A stretch of 64,000 bases of DNA, taken from positions 1-64,000 of the forward strand of contig JAHHIG010000013.1 of the NCBI GenBank assembly GCA_019358895.1, written 5' to 3'. The translations under genes were made by a program, and so were the position numbers. The notes under the pieces are model-generated. The model was not told the DNA's origin and did not search any database. It saw only the letters and a list, made by a program, of their open reading frames with translations. This DNA is from Tildeniella nuda ZEHNDER 1965/U140. Lineage in GTDB: Bacteria; Cyanobacteriota; Cyanobacteriia; Leptolyngbyales; Leptolyngbyaceae. Shown here in pieces: positions 15,110-25,440 of the stretch; within the stretch, counting starts at the first letter, position 1, and each line of letters opens with the position of its first letter.

Positions 15110-17854
15110 TCAAGCGGGTGACGCTTTCTTCTTCGTGCTCGTTTTGGTCGCTGCTTTTTTAGCCGTCGTGGTCTTTGCTGCGGCAGTTTTTTTAGCGGCT
15201 GTCTTTTTAGTCGTGCTGGTTTTGGTGGTTTCAGCCGTTGAGGCGGCACTGGCTTTGCGCGATCGTCCGGTTTTCTTGGTACCTGCTTTGGCGTTGAGCG
15301 CTTCCACAGCCGTTGTCATGGCGATCGCCTCAACCGTTTCGCCTTCTGGTAGCGAGGCGTTGACCTTGCCATGTTTGATGTAAGGACCGTAAGGACCGTC
15401 ATAGATATTAACAGGTTCGCTGTCTTCAGGATGGGCACCCAGTTCTCGAAGTGGCTTGGCTGCGCCACGTTTACCGCGTCCAGCTTTGGGTTCTGCCAGC
15501 ATTTCGAGGGCGCGATCGAGCGTAATGGTTAGCACATCGTCGCCTGCTTTGATCGAGCGATACTCCTTCACGCCCTTGCCCTGATCCAACACGACGTAAG
15601 GACCAAAGCGACCCAAGCTAGCTTGAATTTTGCCGCCCAGTTCGGGATGTACGCCCAGCAGTCGCGGCAGCATAAGTAGCCCTACTGCTTGCTCCAGGGT
15701 GAGCGTATCGGATGTGACACCTTTGGGTAGCGAGGCGCGTTTGGGCTTCGGGTTGGCTTCCGATTCGTCACCGAGCTGCACATACGGACCGTAAGCACCA
15801 ATTTTGAGGTAGATCGGTTCGCCCGTTTCGGGATGTAGACCGACTTTATCGGGTCCTTCAGTTTTTTGACGCAGCAGGGTTTCTACCTGTGCTGGATCGA
15901 GATCCGCTGGAGTCAAATCTTTAGGGATCGAGGCTTTTACTGTCCCGTCGCTGTCTTCGGCTTCAATATAGGCACCAAAACGACCAATGCGAACTTTCGC
16001 TGCCAGATTTTCCAGATTGACAGTTCGTGCCTCAGTGGGATCAATTTCACTTTCACGGTCTTTGACCTGGGTTTCCAGTCCGGTTTCACCCAGATAAAAG
16101 GCTTTGAGGTATGGGAGCCATTCCAGTGCGCCTGTTGAAATTTCGTCCAGGTCGTGTTCCATCCGGGCGGTAAAGCTGGTGTCTACGAGGTTGGGGAAAT
16201 GTTTCTCCAGCAGGGCAGTAACAGCAAAGGCTGTAAAGGTGGGTATTAACGCATTGCCGACCATGTTGGCATAGCCCCGATCGATGATTGTGCCAATAAT
16301 GCTGGCGTAGGTACTGGGGCGACCGATGCCTTCACTTTCTAGAGTTTTGACGAGAGAGGCTTCGGTAAAGCGGGCGGGGGGTTGCGTTTCGTGACCGATC
16401 GCATCCAGATCCGTGCAGTTGGGTGTGTCACCAACCTGTAGTGCGGGTAGAATCACTTCCTGGTCTTCGATCGCCGCATTGGGATCATCTGACCCTTCCA
16501 CATAGGCGCGGAAAAAGCCCGCAAAATCAATGCGCTTACCGCTGGCACGAAAGCCTGCATCCTCAACCTGAATCTGCACAGTAATGTGAGTTTGACGCAC
16601 TTCTGCCATTTGGGTCGCCACCGTGCGTTTCCAGATCAGGTCATAGAGGCGAAATTCGCGGTCTTTCAGCCCCGTTTGCTGTGGTGTACGGAAGCTGCTG
16701 CCAGAGGGACGAATGGCTTCGTGTGCCTCTTGAGCACCTTTGCTCTTCGTGGCATATTTGCGCGGCTCAGGGCTGAGGTACTCGGCACCATACATCGACT
16801 GAACGCAATCGCGCGCTGCGGTAATGGCTTGCTGAGACAGGCTCACGGAGTCTGTCCGCATATAGGTGATGTAGCCTTGCTCGTAAAGGCTTTGCGCGGT
16901 TCGCATAGTGTCTCGTGCCGAAAGCCCCAGTTTGCGGTTTGCTTCCTGTTGCAGCGTAGAGGTTGTAAAGGGTGGCGAGGGCTTCCGGTTGACGGGACGC
17001 TCTTCGAGGTTGGTGACTGTCCACGGGCGATCGCGGACTCGATCCTGTAGCGTCTGCGCTTCTGCCTCATTCAGCAGCACTACATTACGTCCAGCAATCA
17101 CCTGCCCGGTTGCCTCATCAAAGTCGCTACCGTTGGCAACTCGCACACCTGCCAGAGTGACGAGACGGGCTTCAAAGTGAGGTGTATTTCGATCACTCCT
17201 CTCTCCTCTCTCCTCGTCCCTCACCTCCAACATTGCCTTCAAATCCCAGTAGCTACCCTGACGGAACGCTCGTCGCTCACGTTCGCGTCTGACCAGCAGA
17301 CGAACAGAGACAGACTGCACCCGTCCAGCGGAGAGTCCAAACGCGATTTTTTTCCACAGCAGGGGCGAAAGGGTGTAGCCAACGAGTCGATCGAGAATGC
17401 GACGCGTTTCCTGAGCGCGCACCAGACGTTCATCCACATCGCGGCAATTGAGAATGGCTTGGCGAATCGCATCCTCAGTGATTTCATGAAACACCATGCG
17501 CTTGATGGGCACGGTCGGCTTGAGGATTTGCAGCAGGTGCCAACTAATGCTTTCGCCTTCGCGGTCTTCGTCAGTTGCCAGAAAGAGTTCGTCAACGCCT
17601 TTGAGTGCCTCTTTCAGTTCCTTAACAATTTTCTTTTTATCTTGTGGAACGACATACAAAGGCTCAAAGTTAGCCTCTACGTTGACACCCAGCGGTGCCC
17701 ACTTTTCACCCTTGACGCTTGCCGGAATCTCACTCGCAGACTGAGGCAAATCACGCACGTGCCCCATTGACGCTTCTACCCGATAACCTGCGGGAAGGTA
17801 GTTGCGAATGGTACGTGCTTTAGTGGGCGACTCGACAATGACAAGCTTTGACAT
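15110..17854 (-). CDS. topA: DNA topoisomerase I (type IA)
   Basis: Relaxes negative supercoils by transient single-strand cleavage. The N-terminal Toprim domain has [11 protein letters not shown] and DEDREGE; the active-site Tyr is in YITYMRTDS. The C-terminus lacks the zinc fingers of E. coli and instead has repeated modules ([24 protein letters not shown]), then a Lys/Ala/Thr-rich basic tail of about 60 residues, as in other cyanobacteria. I place the start at the ATG at 17854 (MSKLVIVES); an upstream in-frame start at 17923 adds 23 residues not typical of the family. Monocistronic. Confidence 0.96.
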   Translation of the reverse strand: MSKLVIVESPTKARTIRNYLPAGYRVEASMGHVRDLPQSASEIPASVKGEKWAPLGVNVEANFEPLYVVPQDKKKIVKELKEALKGVDELFLATDEDREGESISWHLLQILKPTVPIKRMVFHEITEDAIRQAILNCRDVDERLVRAQETRRILDRLVGYTLSPLLWKKIAFGLSAGRVQSVSVRLLVRRERERRAFRQGSYWDLKAMLEVRDEERGERSDRNTPHFEARLVTLAGVRVANGSDFDEATGQVIAGRNVVLLNEAEAQTLQDRVRDRPWTVTNLEERPVNRKPSPPFTTSTLQQEANRKLGLSARDTMRTAQSLYEQGYITYMRTDSVSLSQQAITAARDCVQSMYGAEYLSPEPRKYATKSKGAQEAHEAIRPSGSSFRTPQQTGLKDREFRLYDLIWKRTVATQMAEVRQTHITVQIQVEDAGFRASGKRIDFAGFFRAYVEGSDDPNAAIEDQEVILPALQVGDTPNCTDLDAIGHETQPPARFTEASLVKTLESEGIGRPSTYASIIGTIIDRGYANMVGNALIPTFTAFAVTALLEKHFPNLVDTSFTARMEHDLDEISTGALEWLPYLKAFYLGETGLETQVKDRESEIDPTEARTVNLENLAAKVRIGRFGAYIEAEDSDGTVKASIPKDLTPADLDPAQVETLLRQKTEGPDKVGLHPETGEPIYLKIGAYGPYVQLGDESEANPKPKRASLPKGVTSDTLTLEQAVGLLMLPRLLGVHPELGGKIQASLGRFGPYVVLDQGKGVKEYRSIKAGDDVLTITLDRALEMLAEPKAGRGKRGAAKPLRELGAHPEDSEPVNIYDGPYGPYIKHGKVNASLPEGETVEAIAMTTAVEALNAKAGTKKTGRSRKASAASTAETTKTSTTKKTAAKKTAAAKTTTAKKAATKTSTKKKASPA

Positions 17855-18295
17855 GGGGATCGTTAACGCTGAGAAGGATATCGCGGCAATCAGGTTGCTC
17901 CCTATTTGTAACCAATATTGCATTGACTACCAGGGGAAGTGAGCGTTTCCTGAAATGTGGTTTCTAGAGCTGATGAACGTGACGGTTAGCCTGATGCTTG
18001 GCTACATGCGAGGGGGAGAGTTGGTTTCATCACTAAAGTTGCTTCATCACAGAGTTGCATCATCACAGAGTTGCATCGTCACATTGAGAAAGGGTTTCAA
18101 CAAGATGGCATAGAGACGATCGCAACTGCAACTAACCTTAATCCCAATGCTACGGAATACAGCGCTACAGTAAATTGCGATGTAGAATCCACTGTAGAGG
18201 ATTTCTGACTCGCCCGCCTCCCTGATGACTCAGAGAGTCGATCGTTCCTTTCCCTCACGTAACCCTAACGTATCTTATTCATAGAGCTAAACCTC
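17855..18295. other. Divergent spacer topA-ndhB
   Basis: About 440 bp that should carry the promoters of both genes. It contains a short tandem repeat at 18039-18086. I see no small gene or RNA. Confidence 0.5.
18039..18086. repeat. 16-bp tandem repeat upstream of ndhB
   Basis: Three tandem units: TTGCTTCATCACAGAG, TTGCATCATCACAGAG, and a diverged TTGCATCGTCACATTG. Located about 210 bp before the ndhB start. Confidence 0.7.
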
Positions 18296-19885
18296 ATGGA
18301 TTTCGCCACGCTTGCTGCCCAGCTCAACACTGGGACGATTCTGCCGGAAGGCATTGTGATTACTACCCTCTTGATCGTCATTGTGGGTGATTTGATTGTG
18401 GGGCGCACTGCCTCCGCTCGATGGACACCCTATGTTTCGATCGCAGGACTCCTCGCTGCTGTGGTCGCCCTGTATTACCAGTGGGAGACGTCAAACCCGA
18501 TCGCCTTCCTGGGAAGCTTCAACGGCGATTCGCTGAGCGTACTTTTCCGGGGCATCATTGCGCTGTCGGCAGTGATGACAATTCTGATGTCGGTGAGCTA
18601 TATCGATCAGTCTGGTACATCGCTGGCAGAATTTCTGTCGATTTTGCTCACTGCGACGATCGGCGGGATGTTCTTGTCAGGTGCAGACGAACTGGTCATG
18701 ATTTTCGTCTCGCTGGAAACGCTTAGTATCTCCTCGTATCTCCTGACGGGTTATACCAAGCGTGACCCCCGCTCGAATGAAGCGTCGTTGAAATATTTGC
18801 TCATTGGAGCATCCAGTTCCGCTATTTTCCTCTACGGTCTGTCGCTACTGTATGGCTTGTCTGGTGGCAAAACGACGCTGAGTAGCATTGCTGCTCAGAT
18901 TGCCGAGACGGGATCAACACAGTCGCTGGGTCTGGCGATCGCGCTGGTGTTTGCGATCGCGGGTATTGCCTTCAAAATCGCCGCTGTTCCCTTCCATCAG
19001 TGGACTCCAGATGTGTACGAAGGTGCGCCTACGCCTGTTGTTGCCTTTCTCTCGGTTGGCTCCAAGGCGGCTGGGTTTGCCCTGGCAATCCGCTTGCTGG
19101 TAACGGCGTTCCCATTGCTGACGGAAGAATGGCATCTCGTCATGACAGCGCTGGCGGTTCTTAGCCTTATTTTGGGCAATGTAGTGGCGCTGGCGCAAAC
19201 TAGCATGAAGCGACTGCTGGCATATTCCTCGATTGGGCAGGCTGGCTTTGTCATGATCGGTTTGGTCATCGATAGCAATGCCGGGTACGCCAGTCTACTC
19301 TTTTATCTGATTTCGTATCTGTTCATGAACCTGGGCGCGTTTACAGGTGTGATTCTCTTCTCGCTGCGAACAGGCACCGACCAGATCAGCGAGTACGCAG
19401 GGTTGTACCAAAAAGACCCACTCTTGACCCTTTGCCTGAGTCTTTGCCTACTCTCGTTGGGTGGGATTCCGCCTCTGGTTGGTTTCTTCGGTAAGATTTA
19501 CCTGTTTTGGGCTGGCTGGCAAGCAGGTGCCTATGGACTGGTGTTGCTGGGGTTGGTTACTAGCGTGATCTCCATTTACTACTACATCCGCGTGGTCAAG
19601 ATGATGGTGGTCAAGGAACCGCAGGAAATGTCTGACTCCGTGAAGAACTATCCCGCTATTAGCTGGGAACTGCCGGGGATGCGATCGCTCCAAGTAGGGC
19701 TTGTGCTGACGGTCATTGTCACGTCGCTGGCTGGCATTCTCTCTAACCCGTTGTTTACGCTGGCAAACAACGCTGTCCTGCAAACACCGCTGTTGCAAGC
19801 CACTCTGACGGCTGGCAAGGAGGCTGTGGCAACTCCAGTGGCTCAGCGGTCAGCAGGCAGCGGTCAGCCGATCGTTCTGCGATAG
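18296..19885 (+). CDS. ndhB: NAD(P)H-quinone oxidoreductase subunit 2 (NdhB)
   Basis: Proton-pumping antiporter-like membrane subunit of the thylakoid NDH-1 complex, used in respiration, cyclic electron flow and CO2 uptake. The 529 residues carry about 14 transmembrane helices; family motifs include [16 protein letters not shown] and [10 protein letters not shown], with the conserved Lys of GSKAAGF. The C-terminal segment [14 protein letters not shown] is encoded by a TGACCGC-type repeat, so the tail appears to have been extended or replaced by repeat DNA. The CbiG-C gene follows after 4 bp. Confidence 0.95.
   Translation: MDFATLAAQLNTGTILPEGIVITTLLIVIVGDLIVGRTASARWTPYVSIAGLLAAVVALYYQWETSNPIAFLGSFNGDSLSVLFRGIIALSAVMTILMSVSYIDQSGTSLAEFLSILLTATIGGMFLSGADELVMIFVSLETLSISSYLLTGYTKRDPRSNEASLKYLLIGASSSAIFLYGLSLLYGLSGGKTTLSSIAAQIAETGSTQSLGLAIALVFAIAGIAFKIAAVPFHQWTPDVYEGAPTPVVAFLSVGSKAAGFALAIRLLVTAFPLLTEEWHLVMTALAVLSLILGNVVALAQTSMKRLLAYSSIGQAGFVMIGLVIDSNAGYASLLFYLISYLFMNLGAFTGVILFSLRTGTDQISEYAGLYQKDPLLTLCLSLCLLSLGGIPPLVGFFGKIYLFWAGWQAGAYGLVLLGLVTSVISIYYYIRVVKMMVVKEPQEMSDSVKNYPAISWELPGMRSLQVGLVLTVIVTSLAGILSNPLFTLANNAVLQTPLLQATLTAGKEAVATPVAQRSAGSGQPIVLR
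19844..19870. repeat. Heptamer repeat at the 3' end of ndhB
   Basis: CAGCGGTCAGC-AGGCAGCGGTCAGC within the last 15 codons of ndhB, another member of the window-wide TGACCGC/GCGGTCA family, here coding for RSAGSGQP. Confidence 0.7.
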
Positions 19886-19889
19886 CTGA

Positions 19890-20360
19890 ATGCTGAGTGC
19901 CCATTTTAAGGCTGAAACGTTGGGCGACCAATGCTCATTCAGAGAACTCTGGGTGGGCATTGGTTGTAAGCGAGGAACGTCAGCGATCGTCATTGAGCAA
20001 GCGATCCAGGCGGTCTTTCAAGCACATGGTTTAGCAGAAGAGGCGATCGCAGGCATTGCTACTGTTAATACCAAGGCGGATGAAGTGGGATTAGTCGCCT
20101 TTTGCCGCGATCGCCATTTACCTTTGCGCTACTTTTCCGCTGATGTGTTGCGCTCAGTCACGATCCCCAATCCGTCGAGCGCGATCGACAAATATGTCGG
20201 CACATCCAGCGTGGCTGAAGCAGCCGCTCTTCTAGCGTGTTCCCTACACGCCATACCCCAGCTTTGCGTCCCCAAGCAAATTGTTCGCCATGTGGGGCAA
20301 CCAGGAGTGGTGACGGTTGCGGTTGCCCGATCGCTGGCAACGTCTGTTCACCCGCTTTAG
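19890..20360 (+). CDS. Cobalamin biosynthesis protein, CbiG C-terminal domain (CobE-like)
   Basis: A 156-aa protein consisting only of the CbiG C-terminal/CobE domain: VGIGCKRGTS near the start, then a helix, IATVNTKADEVGL, FSADVLRSV, and a final TSSVAEAAALL. In the anaerobic corrin pathway CbiG opens the delta-lactone of cobalt-precorrin 5A; stand-alone C domains are common and their separate role is not certain. It begins 4 bp after ndhB, so it is probably co-transcribed, although the functions are unrelated. Convergent with the coiled-coil gene. Confidence 0.85.
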   Translation: MLSAHFKAETLGDQCSFRELWVGIGCKRGTSAIVIEQAIQAVFQAHGLAEEAIAGIATVNTKADEVGLVAFCRDRHLPLRYFSADVLRSVTIPNPSSAIDKYVGTSSVAEAAALLACSLHAIPQLCVPKQIVRHVGQPGVVTVAVARSLATSVHPL

Positions 20361-20369
20361 TTGATAGAC

Positions 20370-21842
20370 TCAGTTCGCCAAGTATTCGTAAGTCTTCAGC
20401 AGCTTTTTGACCGTTTTGAGATGGTCACGCACGATCGTGGCTGATCCTGCTCCTGATCCCGCGTCAATCAGCAAATCCCCGATCGTCTCCAGCGCCCGCT
20501 CATTGATGGAGTCGATCAGCAGTTCAGGCATGGTCAAATTTTCCTCGGCAATATGCTTCAGCACGGCTGCCGGACGGTTCTGCTCGACGATTACTTTAAT
20601 GACCTGTAGCTCATACTCTGGAAGCTGCACCATAAATTCAGTCCATTCATGCGGCAAGTCGGATGAGGGCTTGTCAAGCGCGATCGGCTCCGGTACTGTT
20701 ACAGTCGCTTGAGTTGAGCCGCTTTGTATTGGCTGAGTGGTGCGGGTCGTCATAACGGGTTGCTTAACCGATGTATCAAGAACGATCGCTGGCTCAGAGT
20801 AAGCATCACCATTGCCGTTACTGCCGTTTGAACTGCCTTTTTTGCTTTTTAGTTCAGGCAGTCCGGGTGCTTTGGCTGGCGTTTTAGCAATTGGCAGAGC
20901 AGCCTCCAGCGCTTTCAACTGTTGTTCTAGTGCTTCTTTTTGGCTGCGGCGATCGAGAATCTGAGCTTCAAGAACGCGGAGTTCGTCTTGCAGTGAGCTG
21001 ACTTGCGCTTGTAGCTGTTTGAGCGCTGCTTGAAGAGGATTTGAACCCGTTTCTAATTCGTGCTTCTTTGTCTCTGCGTAGGCTAAAAACTGCTCTAGCT
21101 CAACCCGACACGTTTCTAAATCTTGCACTTCGCCCTTGAGCGTTTTAGCGGTGGCTTCAAGTTGCCGCTTTTCCTCTCTGAGATTTGCCAGCTCCCGCGA
21201 TAGTTTTTCTCTCGTTTGGCGATGGTCAGTAATGTGTCCTTTAATTTGGTTCAGTTCTACCTGTAGCGCGGCGAGGTTGGTTTCGATGGTGCGCTTGGCA
21301 GCAGTAGCCTCTGCAAGTATGTCTGGCTTGAGATCACTGGATGGCGCTACATCTGAAGCACTTGTATGAGGGCTAACCCACGGTGGACTGCCTGCTGCTG
21401 GAATCTCAGTGGGCAATTCATGCGGTCTTACGTCAATCGGAGGATTCGTCTGCGCTGGAGCCGACAGATCCCAACTCAGCGCTCTGAGGGATGCAGGCAG
21501 GCTTCTGGTAGGCGAATTCATAAGCTGTGGCTGACCGGGCGGTAACGCCAACGAGTTGAGGTTAGCTGCTAACTGCTCTTGCTCTGCTTCTAGTTGCTTA
21601 TAAGCGTGGTAGGCTTCTGCACGCCGTTGTTGCAATGCCTGAATATGGTTCTTGAGATCGGCGATGCGGGCGTGTGCGTGCCGATGCTGTTGTCGATCGA
21701 CCACCGCTGAAGCAGCTACCGCAGCGACTGTGGTCGTCATACCCGACGCGATCGCGTTGCCAAGATGGCGACCCGTCAGAAAACTAATGCCAAAACTGAT
21801 GCCAAAGGCAACAGATCCAAGAAAAAGTCGCTGTTTCACCAT
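20370..21842 (-). CDS. Membrane-anchored coiled-coil protein with TerB-C-like C-terminus
   Basis: A 490-aa protein. The N-terminus has a hydrophobic glycine/alanine stretch (about 5-50), probably a membrane anchor. Residues about 52-110 and 190-325 are long heptad-type coiled coils rich in Gln, Glu and Leu. A low-complexity linker (GSSNGSNGNGD) follows. The final 95 residues (PHEWTEFMVQL to LLKTYEYLAN) contain DSINERALETIGDLLID, which resembles the TerB C-terminal domain. It looks like a cyanobacterial structural protein that could organise a membrane or cell-division site; function unknown. Confidence 0.72.
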   Translation of the reverse strand: MVKQRLFLGSVAFGISFGISFLTGRHLGNAIASGMTTTVAAVAASAVVDRQQHRHAHARIADLKNHIQALQQRRAEAYHAYKQLEAEQEQLAANLNSLALPPGQPQLMNSPTRSLPASLRALSWDLSAPAQTNPPIDVRPHELPTEIPAAGSPPWVSPHTSASDVAPSSDLKPDILAEATAAKRTIETNLAALQVELNQIKGHITDHRQTREKLSRELANLREEKRQLEATAKTLKGEVQDLETCRVELEQFLAYAETKKHELETGSNPLQAALKQLQAQVSSLQDELRVLEAQILDRRSQKEALEQQLKALEAALPIAKTPAKAPGLPELKSKKGSSNGSNGNGDAYSEPAIVLDTSVKQPVMTTRTTQPIQSGSTQATVTVPEPIALDKPSSDLPHEWTEFMVQLPEYELQVIKVIVEQNRPAAVLKHIAEENLTMPELLIDSINERALETIGDLLIDAGSGAGSATIVRDHLKTVKKLLKTYEYLAN

Positions 21843-22088
21843 AGTCAGGTCACAAAAGATAACGGGCTAGAAAAACCAACCCATCGACAAAGCGTTCAAC
21901 TGTCAGCCAGCGAATGAGCGTAGGATGGAATGGAGGCAGGTATGAGTGGTTACTGCGTCTACCCGCAGCGGCTCACGAATGGCGATCATCATAGAGCGTT
22001 GCCCACAGGAAAGCCTGTAGTTGAAATCGCTCAATGCTAAGCCCTCTTTTGCTCAATGGTAGGTTAACTCAAGACATTTGATGCATTA

Positions 22089-22808
22089 ATGAACGATAGG
22101 GCGGTTTGGCAACGAGTCGGGCTTTATGGGATGTGCTTGGGATTGGGAACCGTAGCGCTTCTGACGATCGCGGCGCTGACCCCACGCCAATGGTACGCAT
22201 CGTCCCAGCAGGCAGACTGCAAATTTAGAGTCTACGTCTCTGGGGATCTCATGCACACCAACTTTTTTGTCCCCGTACGCACTGAGGCGTTTGACTGGAG
22301 TCAACATCTCGATCTAGCCGCGATCGGCAAACAGGCTCCGGCTGACTATCGTTATCTTCAGTTTGGTTGGGGCGATCGCATCTTTTATGTCGAAACGCCT
22401 TCCTGGGAACACGTCAGTTTTGCTAGTGCAGTGCGATCGCTAGTGCTACAAAACCCGGCTGCACTGTTTGTCAAAGGACAGACAACGCTTCCTCACTCCC
22501 CTAACGAAGCGCTCAGATGTGTCAGCTTGAGTGAGGGCAATTATGTGAAGCTCATGCACTTCCTCAAAGCCTCGTTTCAAACCGATCAACAGGGTAACGT
22601 ACAGCGCATCAGCTCTGGACAAGACGGTGACAGCAGTTTCTACAACGCCACAGGTTACTACTCCCTCCTCAGAACCTGCAACTCCTGGACAGCGGACGGT
22701 TTACGCACCGCTGATGTGAATACACCCGTCTGGGGCGGACTTGCCCCCGCCGTCTTGCGTCAACTGAAGGATACGTGTGGGTGTGGGGAGGGAGGGAGTA
22801 GGGAGTAG
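22089..22808 (+). CDS. DUF2459 family protein (TIGR02117-like)
   Basis: A 239-aa protein with an N-terminal membrane anchor (about 12-30) and an extracytoplasmic domain of the DUF2459 family. Conserved blocks are HTNFFVPV, FGWGDRIFYVETPSW, the segment around FYNATGYYSLLRTCNSWTA, and PVWGGLAPAVL. The Cys-Asn-x-Trp and His-Thr blocks could form a catalytic site similar to papain-like/NlpC folds (inference); no activity is known. Members were noted near urease genes in some bacteria, but no urease gene is nearby here. Confidence 0.85.
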   Translation: MNDRAVWQRVGLYGMCLGLGTVALLTIAALTPRQWYASSQQADCKFRVYVSGDLMHTNFFVPVRTEAFDWSQHLDLAAIGKQAPADYRYLQFGWGDRIFYVETPSWEHVSFASAVRSLVLQNPAALFVKGQTTLPHSPNEALRCVSLSEGNYVKLMHFLKASFQTDQQGNVQRISSGQDGDSSFYNATGYYSLLRTCNSWTADGLRTADVNTPVWGGLAPAVLRQLKDTCGCGEGGSRE

Positions 22809-22896
22809 GGAATGGGGAGTAGGGAGTTGTACAGCCCTTCGGGCATACCAGAAAGGTTTTTAGTTTTTAGAAGGATCTAGGAAATGCCCATTCACT

Positions 22897-22966
22897 AACA
22901 ACTAGCAACCAATAACTAGCAACCAACAACTAGCAACCAACAACTAGCAACCAACAACTAACAACT
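22897..22966. repeat. 14-bp short tandem repeat, five units
   Basis: Units of AACAACTAGCAACC: the first copy at 22897, a variant AATAACTAGCAACC at 22911, two exact copies at 22925 and 22939, and a diverged AACAACTAACAACT at 22953. There are no spacers, so it is not a CRISPR. It lies between the DUF2459 gene and accC, beside a GGGAGTAGGGAGT run and a CT-rich tract. Confidence 0.9.
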
Positions 22967-22971
22967 GGTTC

Positions 22972-23042
22972 AACTCACCCTTCACCCCTTACCCCTCTCT
23001 CCTTTCCTCTCTTCCTCCTCCCTCATCTCCTCATCCTCTTCC
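22972..23042. repeat. Polypyrimidine tract upstream of accC
   Basis: A strand-biased run of CTCACCC/CTCTCCTTTCC/CCTCATCTCCTC words with almost no purines for about 70 bp, ending about 50 bp before the accC start. Similar tracts precede nusA and the DUF4079 gene. Confidence 0.6.
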
Positions 23043-23094
23043 AGTACCTCACAGAAGCGTTTATTCTACTCAATACAGAACCCAAAATTAAGAG

Positions 23095-24468
23095 ATGCAG
23101 TTTTCAAAAGTTTTAATTGCCAATCGGGGCGAGATTGCCCTCCGCATTCTTCGTACCTGTGAGGAAATGGGGATTGCTACTGTCGCCGTTCACTCAACGG
23201 TCGATCGCCACTCGCTTCATGTACAGCTTGCGGATGAGGCTGTTTGCATCGGCGAACCGCCTAGCAGCAAAAGTTATTTAAATATTCCTAACATCATTGC
23301 AGCGGCGTTAACCCGCAATGCTACAGCCATTCATCCTGGTTATGGGTTTCTGGCAGAAAACGCTCGCTTCGCCGAAATTTGTGCGGATCATCAGATCGTC
23401 TTCATCGGTCCGTCTCCGGATTCGATTCGATCGATGGGCGATAAGTCAACGGCAAAAAAGACGATGCAGCGAGTCGGTGTACCCACGGTGCCAGGTAGCG
23501 AGGGCTTGTTGACCGATGAAGCAGAGGCACGGGCGATCGCCAGCAAAATTGGCTACCCCATTATCATCAAAGCCACAGCAGGCGGCGGTGGACGGGGAAT
23601 GCGACTGGTGCGAGACGAGAGCGATTTGGGTAAACTCTTTGCCGCCGCACAGGGGGAAGCCGAAGCCGCATTTGGCAATCCCGGCGTTTATCTAGAAAAG
23701 TTTGTGGAGAAACCGCGCCACATTGAGTTTCAAATTCTTGCAGATACGTTTGGCAACGTGATTCACCTGGGTGAGCGAGAATGCTCTATTCAACGTCGTC
23801 ACCAGAAACTGCTAGAAGAAGCTCCCAGTCCTGCGCTAACCCCCTTACTGCGCGAAAAAATGGGTACGGCTGCGGTGATGGCAGCCAAATCAATCAACTA
23901 TGTGGGTGCTGGAACCGTCGAATTTTTGCTTGATCTCTCTGGCGAATTTTACTTCATGGAGATGAATACCCGCATTCAGGTAGAGCATCCCGTCACAGAG
24001 ATGATTACAGGGCTGGACTTAATCGCTGAGCAAATTCGCATTGCCCAGGGCGAACCGTTGGGCTTGACTCAAGACCAGGTGCTGCTGCGAGGACACGCGA
24101 TCGAATGTCGCATCAATGCCGAAGATCCTGAGCACAACTTTCGCCCGCACCCTGGACGCATCAGCGGTTACTTGCCTCCCAGCGGTCCTGGTGTCCGGAT
24201 GGATTCTCACGTTTATACCGACTATGAAATTCCACCCTATTACGACTCCTTGATTGGCAAACTCATTGTGTGGGGGCACGATCGCCCGGCTGCCATCAGA
24301 CGTATGCGCCGTGCCTTACGCGAGTGCGCTGTGACTGGCTTACCCACGACGATCGCGTTTCACCAAAAAATTCTAGACAATCCAGACTTTCAGCGCGGCG
24401 ATGTCTATACAAACTTTGTTGAACAGATGATGCAGAAGTCTCAGGAGGAGGTGAGGAGTGAGGGGTGA
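23095..24468 (+). CDS. accC: Biotin carboxylase subunit of acetyl-CoA carboxylase
   Basis: Carboxylates biotin on BCCP with ATP and bicarbonate, the first half of malonyl-CoA synthesis. A 457-aa protein with the biotin carboxylase N domain ([16 protein letters not shown]), an ATP-grasp domain with the glycine-rich loop [12 protein letters not shown], metal and catalytic residues in the [14 protein letters not shown] block, and the C domain [16 protein letters not shown]. The last residues ([11 protein letters not shown]) are probably derived from repeat-like spacer DNA. accB, accA and accD are not nearby, as is usual in cyanobacteria. Confidence 0.96.
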   Translation: MQFSKVLIANRGEIALRILRTCEEMGIATVAVHSTVDRHSLHVQLADEAVCIGEPPSSKSYLNIPNIIAAALTRNATAIHPGYGFLAENARFAEICADHQIVFIGPSPDSIRSMGDKSTAKKTMQRVGVPTVPGSEGLLTDEAEARAIASKIGYPIIIKATAGGGGRGMRLVRDESDLGKLFAAAQGEAEAAFGNPGVYLEKFVEKPRHIEFQILADTFGNVIHLGERECSIQRRHQKLLEEAPSPALTPLLREKMGTAAVMAAKSINYVGAGTVEFLLDLSGEFYFMEMNTRIQVEHPVTEMITGLDLIAEQIRIAQGEPLGLTQDQVLLRGHAIECRINAEDPEHNFRPHPGRISGYLPPSGPGVRMDSHVYTDYEIPPYYDSLIGKLIVWGHDRPAAIRRMRRALRECAVTGLPTTIAFHQKILDNPDFQRGDVYTNFVEQMMQKSQEEVRSEG

Positions 24469-24524
24469 GGGTAGTAAGGAGCTAGGGAAGGTGGGGAAGC
24501 CGGGGAAGCCTTTTGAGTCGATTG

Positions 24525-24550
24525 AGCCGTCAGCCGTCAGCCGTCAGCTT
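24525..24550. repeat. Tandem GCCGTCA heptamers after accC
   Basis: AGCCGTCAGCCGTCAGCCGTCAGC: three tandem copies of the heptamer, same family as elsewhere in the window. Confidence 0.85.
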
Positions 24551-24604
24551 TCTTCCAACAGTTAAAGCTTAAAAACCTTTTTTGTACACCTAATGAGCTT
24601 TAAA

Positions 24605-24710
24605 CTCCCTCTGCTCCCTCTGCCCCCCTGCTCCCTCTTCCCTCTGCCCCTCTCCTCCCTCTGCCCCCCTACTTCCCCTCACTCTCCCCTGCTCCCCCTC
24701 CTTCTTCATG
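24605..24710. repeat. Polypyrimidine (CTCCCTCTGCCCC) tract
   Basis: About 105 bp of imperfect CTCCCTCTGCCCC repeats with essentially one-strand pyrimidines, between accC and the DUF4079 gene. The other strand is the GGGGAGxAGGG type seen elsewhere in the window. Confidence 0.85.
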
Positions 24711-24747
24711 CTAACTTTTATGAAGTACCCCTCGATTCTTTAGTTTT

Positions 24748-25218
24748 ATGAGTTTTGCAATTCCTGAATCTGTTAAAGTTTGGAGCCAGTTCTTTCACCC
24801 AGTCCTCATGTGGGTTTTATTGGCGCTGACGCTGTACGCTTTGTATCTTGGCATCAAGGTTCGCCGCGTTCGCTCTGCTGAAGGGGAAGAGAAAAAAGAG
24901 CTAATTAAAGGCAAGTTTAACGTCAAACATTTCCAGATTGGTTCGCTAGTTTTGGCGCTGATGGTAGTTGGTTCGATCGGCGGGATGGCAGTCACCTACA
25001 TCAATAACGGAAAGCTGTTTGTGGGTTCTCATCTATTAGCCGGGCTGGGCATGACGGGGATGATTGCCGTTTCAGCTTCGCTCTCTCCTTTGATGCAGAA
25101 GGGTGCAGATTGGGCACGCTACACGCACATCGTTTTGAATATGGCACTCTTGGGATTGTTTGGCTGGCAGGCACTGACTGGGGTTCAAATTGTGCAGCGC
25201 ATCATTAGCAAGATGTAG
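24748..25218 (+). CDS. DUF4079 family membrane protein
   Basis: A 156-aa integral membrane protein with four hydrophobic helices (about residues 18-38, 65-85, 95-115 and 125-145). The cytoplasmic loop KVRRVRSAEGEEKKEL is typical of the cyanobacterial DUF4079 family. Conserved His residues occur at helix ends (FFHPVLMW, GSHLLAG, THIVLN), which recalls haem-binding four-helix proteins, but no haem binding is established. Monocistronic; function unknown. Confidence 0.85.
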   Translation: MSFAIPESVKVWSQFFHPVLMWVLLALTLYALYLGIKVRRVRSAEGEEKKELIKGKFNVKHFQIGSLVLALMVVGSIGGMAVTYINNGKLFVGSHLLAGLGMTGMIAVSASLSPLMQKGADWARYTHIVLNMALLGLFGWQALTGVQIVQRIISKM

Positions 25219-25440
25219 GTTCACCAAGCTTAAAGTTTTCTCAACGTAAGGGTAGCATTGTCTGATTCAGTGGGTCGATCGCGGTTTCGATAGCGTACGA
25301 TCGTGGGTTCTGATTTCTGTCTCAATCATTGGTGGTGTGTCCAAATCTACTGCTTCCTTCTATAGAACTGTTAAATGCAACGGTTCTGTAGAAGGAAATT
25401 CTGGTGCCAACCAACATGCGAACCTATTTTGAACGAATCT

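Noticed and set aside
22897-22966. Possible CRISPR array
   Set aside because: Repeat units are contiguous with no spacers and only 14 bp long.
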